46,453 nucleotides of DNA from Microbacterium testaceum (lineage in GTDB: Bacteria; Actinomycetota; Actinomycetes; Actinomycetales; Microbacteriaceae). Of this stretch, positions 45,268 to 46,453 are shown one piece after another. The stretch lies in NCBI RefSeq assembly GCF_003075375.1, contig NZ_QDFT01000026.1, positions 1-46,453 of the forward strand. The letters run 5' to 3'. The position numbers and the translations under genes were made by a program. Position 1 is the first letter of the stretch. Every line of letters starts with the position of its first letter. The notes beneath the pieces are model-generated. The model did no database searches, was not told the DNA's origin, and was given only the letters and a program-made list of their open reading frames with translations.

Positions 45268-46453
45268 ATGACCGAGACCGCGTCCTCCGCGCCACCGCCG
45301 TCCTCTCTGCGGCGCCTGGTTCCGCGCATCTTCTCGCGCGCCGCCCGCCGCGATGACGTCGACAAGCTGCTGCGCACGGTGCGCACGCACCACCCCAAGG
45401 GCGATCTCGCGATCATCGAGCGCGCCTACGCCGTCGCCGACAAGGCGCACGACGGCCAGAAGCGCCAGAGCGGCGAGCCGTACATCACGCATCCGCTCGC
45501 CGTCGCGCAGATCCTCGCCGAGCTGGGCCTCGGCCCCAAAGCCATCGCGGCCGCCCTGCTGCACGACACCGTCGAGGACACGGGCTACCCGCTCGACGAG
45601 CTCGCCGCCGACTTCGGGGACGAAGTCGCCATGCTCGTCGACGGCGTCACCAAGCTCGACAAGGTCAAGTACGGTGACAGCGCGCAGGCCGAAACCGTCC
45701 GCAAGATGATCGTGGCGATGTCGAAAGACATCCGTGTGCTGCTCATCAAGCTCGCCGACCGCCTGCACAACGCCCGCACCTGGGGGTTCGTCCCGCCGCA
45801 CAAGGCCGCGAAGAAGGCGACCGAGACCCTCGAGATCTACGCGCCCCTCGCGCACCGCCTCGGCATCCAGGCCATCAAGAGCGAGCTCGAGGACCTCTCG
45901 TTCGCCGTGATGCACCCCAAGCTCTACGCCGAGATCGACAGCCTGGTCAAGCAGCGCACGCCCCAGCGCGAGCAGTACGTCCAGAACGTCATCGACGCGG
46001 TCGACGCCGACCTGCGCGAACTCCGCGTGCGCGGTCGCGTCATGGGGCGCCCCAAGCAGCTGTACTCCGTGTACCAGAAGATGGTCGTGCGCGGTCGCGA
46101 GTTCGACGACATCTACGACCTGATCGGCATCCGCATCCTGGTCGGCACGGTCCGCGACTGCTACGCGGTGCTCGGCGCCATCCACGCGCGGTGGACGCCC
46201 CTGCCCGGCCGGTTCAAGGACTACATCGCCACCCCCAAGTTCAACCTCTACCAGTCGCTGCACACGACGGTGATCGGGCCCGGCGGTCGCACCGTCGAGA
46301 TCCAGATCCGCACCAACGAGATGCACCAGCAGGCCGAGTTCGGCGTCGCCGCGCACTGGAAGTACAAGGAGCGCATGGCGGGCGGGAAGGCGGATGCCAA
46401 GGCCGTCGACGCCGACATGGCCTGGATCGCCCACATCTCGGACTGGCAGGCGG
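45268..46453 (+). CDS. relA: Bifunctional (p)ppGpp synthetase/hydrolase (RSH), 5' part
   Basis: The gene runs off the window end; 395 codons are present. It makes and degrades (p)ppGpp in the stringent response. After a basic N-terminus (SSLRRLVPRIFSRAARRDDV) comes the HD hydrolase domain, with GEPYITHPLAVA (His75), ALLHDTVEDTG (His99-Asp100) and IKLADRLHNARTW, so the Mn-binding residues are intact. The synthetase domain starts near residue 255: FDDIYDLIGIRILVGTVRDC, then GRFKDYIATPKFNLYQSLHT and VEIQIRTNEMHQQAEFGVAA. Both active sites look functional. The TGS and ACT domains must lie beyond the window. GAGGAAGG precedes ATG 45268. Confidence 0.96.
   Translation, partial: MTETASSAPPPSSLRRLVPRIFSRAARRDDVDKLLRTVRTHHPKGDLAIIERAYAVADKAHDGQKRQSGEPYITHPLAVAQILAELGLGPKAIAAALLHDTVEDTGYPLDELAADFGDEVAMLVDGVTKLDKVKYGDSAQAETVRKMIVAMSKDIRVLLIKLADRLHNARTWGFVPPHKAAKKATETLEIYAPLAHRLGIQAIKSELEDLSFAVMHPKLYAEIDSLVKQRTPQREQYVQNVIDAVDADLRELRVRGRVMGRPKQLYSVYQKMVVRGREFDDIYDLIGIRILVGTVRDCYAVLGAIHARWTPLPGRFKDYIATPKFNLYQSLHTTVIGPGGRTVEIQIRTNEMHQQAEFGVAAHWKYKERMAGGKADAKAVDADMAWIAHISDWQA

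Overview
The window is about 70% GC, densely coded and syntenic with the conserved housekeeping backbone of Actinobacteria. SepH, DUF4193, DUF3093, DUF3710, DUF3159, DUF3000, an actinobacterial RNase D/HRDC protein, GlnR-like boxes and many leaderless-looking starts point to Micrococcales. The DUF7882 protein and the overall style suggest Microbacteriaceae, probably Microbacterium. This placement is inferred from gene content; there is no rRNA or marker search behind it. It looks like chromosomal backbone with no prophage, insertion sequence, CRISPR array or integrase.

Layout. 1-4.4 kb: the 3' end of the topoisomerase B subunit (ParE type) convergent with parC, then a nucleotide pyrophosphatase/phosphodiesterase-like enzyme. 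4.4-8.3 kb: sepH (cell division), DUF4193, DUF3093, and the overlapping run dut-DUF3710-DUF3159. 8.4-13.4 kb: aconitase behind a perfect operator-like palindrome, and dxs (isoprenoid entry). 13.6-18.8 kb: a minus-strand run DUF3000 - RNase D/HRDC - fadA - fadB (beta-oxidation). 18.8-24.1 kb: an alpha/beta hydrolase, the sufE/sseA sulfur pair, zapE and an ammonium transporter with a GlnR-like site. 24.2-26.8 kb: the most accessory-looking part, with a lone PemK/MazF-like protein and an orphan type VII secretion-like trio (YbaB/EspL-like, EspC-like, WXG-toxin-like N-terminus). 26.8-27.6 kb: a frame-disrupted micro-gene and four tRNA genes (Val-CAC on minus; Gly-GCC, Cys-GCA and Val-GAC on plus). 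27.7-31.6 kb: proteins of unknown role, two PPOX/F420-type flavoproteins, DUF7882 and an ArsB/NhaD-type transporter.

31.7-46.4 kb: thrS-HIT, a small lipoprotein, the vitamin B6 block (pdxY and a MocR/PdxR regulator divergent from pdxS-pdxT), yebC, ruvCAB, yajC-secD-secF and the 5' part of the (p)ppGpp synthetase/hydrolase gene. Here salvage (PdxY) and de novo synthesis (PdxST) of PLP flank one regulator, with direct repeats between them.

Cross-cutting signals. A heptamer, GGATGCC, occurs far more often than composition predicts (roughly 75 or more copies over both strands by eye), mostly followed by a purine and often forcing otherwise rare codons. At least twelve genes have a -10-like hexamer (xAxxxT) ending 6-7 nt before the start codon and no Shine-Dalgarno, which is the signature of leaderless transcripts; I used it to choose several starts. 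No clearly new multi-gene machine is evident. The best candidates for something undescribed are the orphan ESX-like trio, the GGATGCC motif, and the small frame-disrupted gene at 26828-27009.
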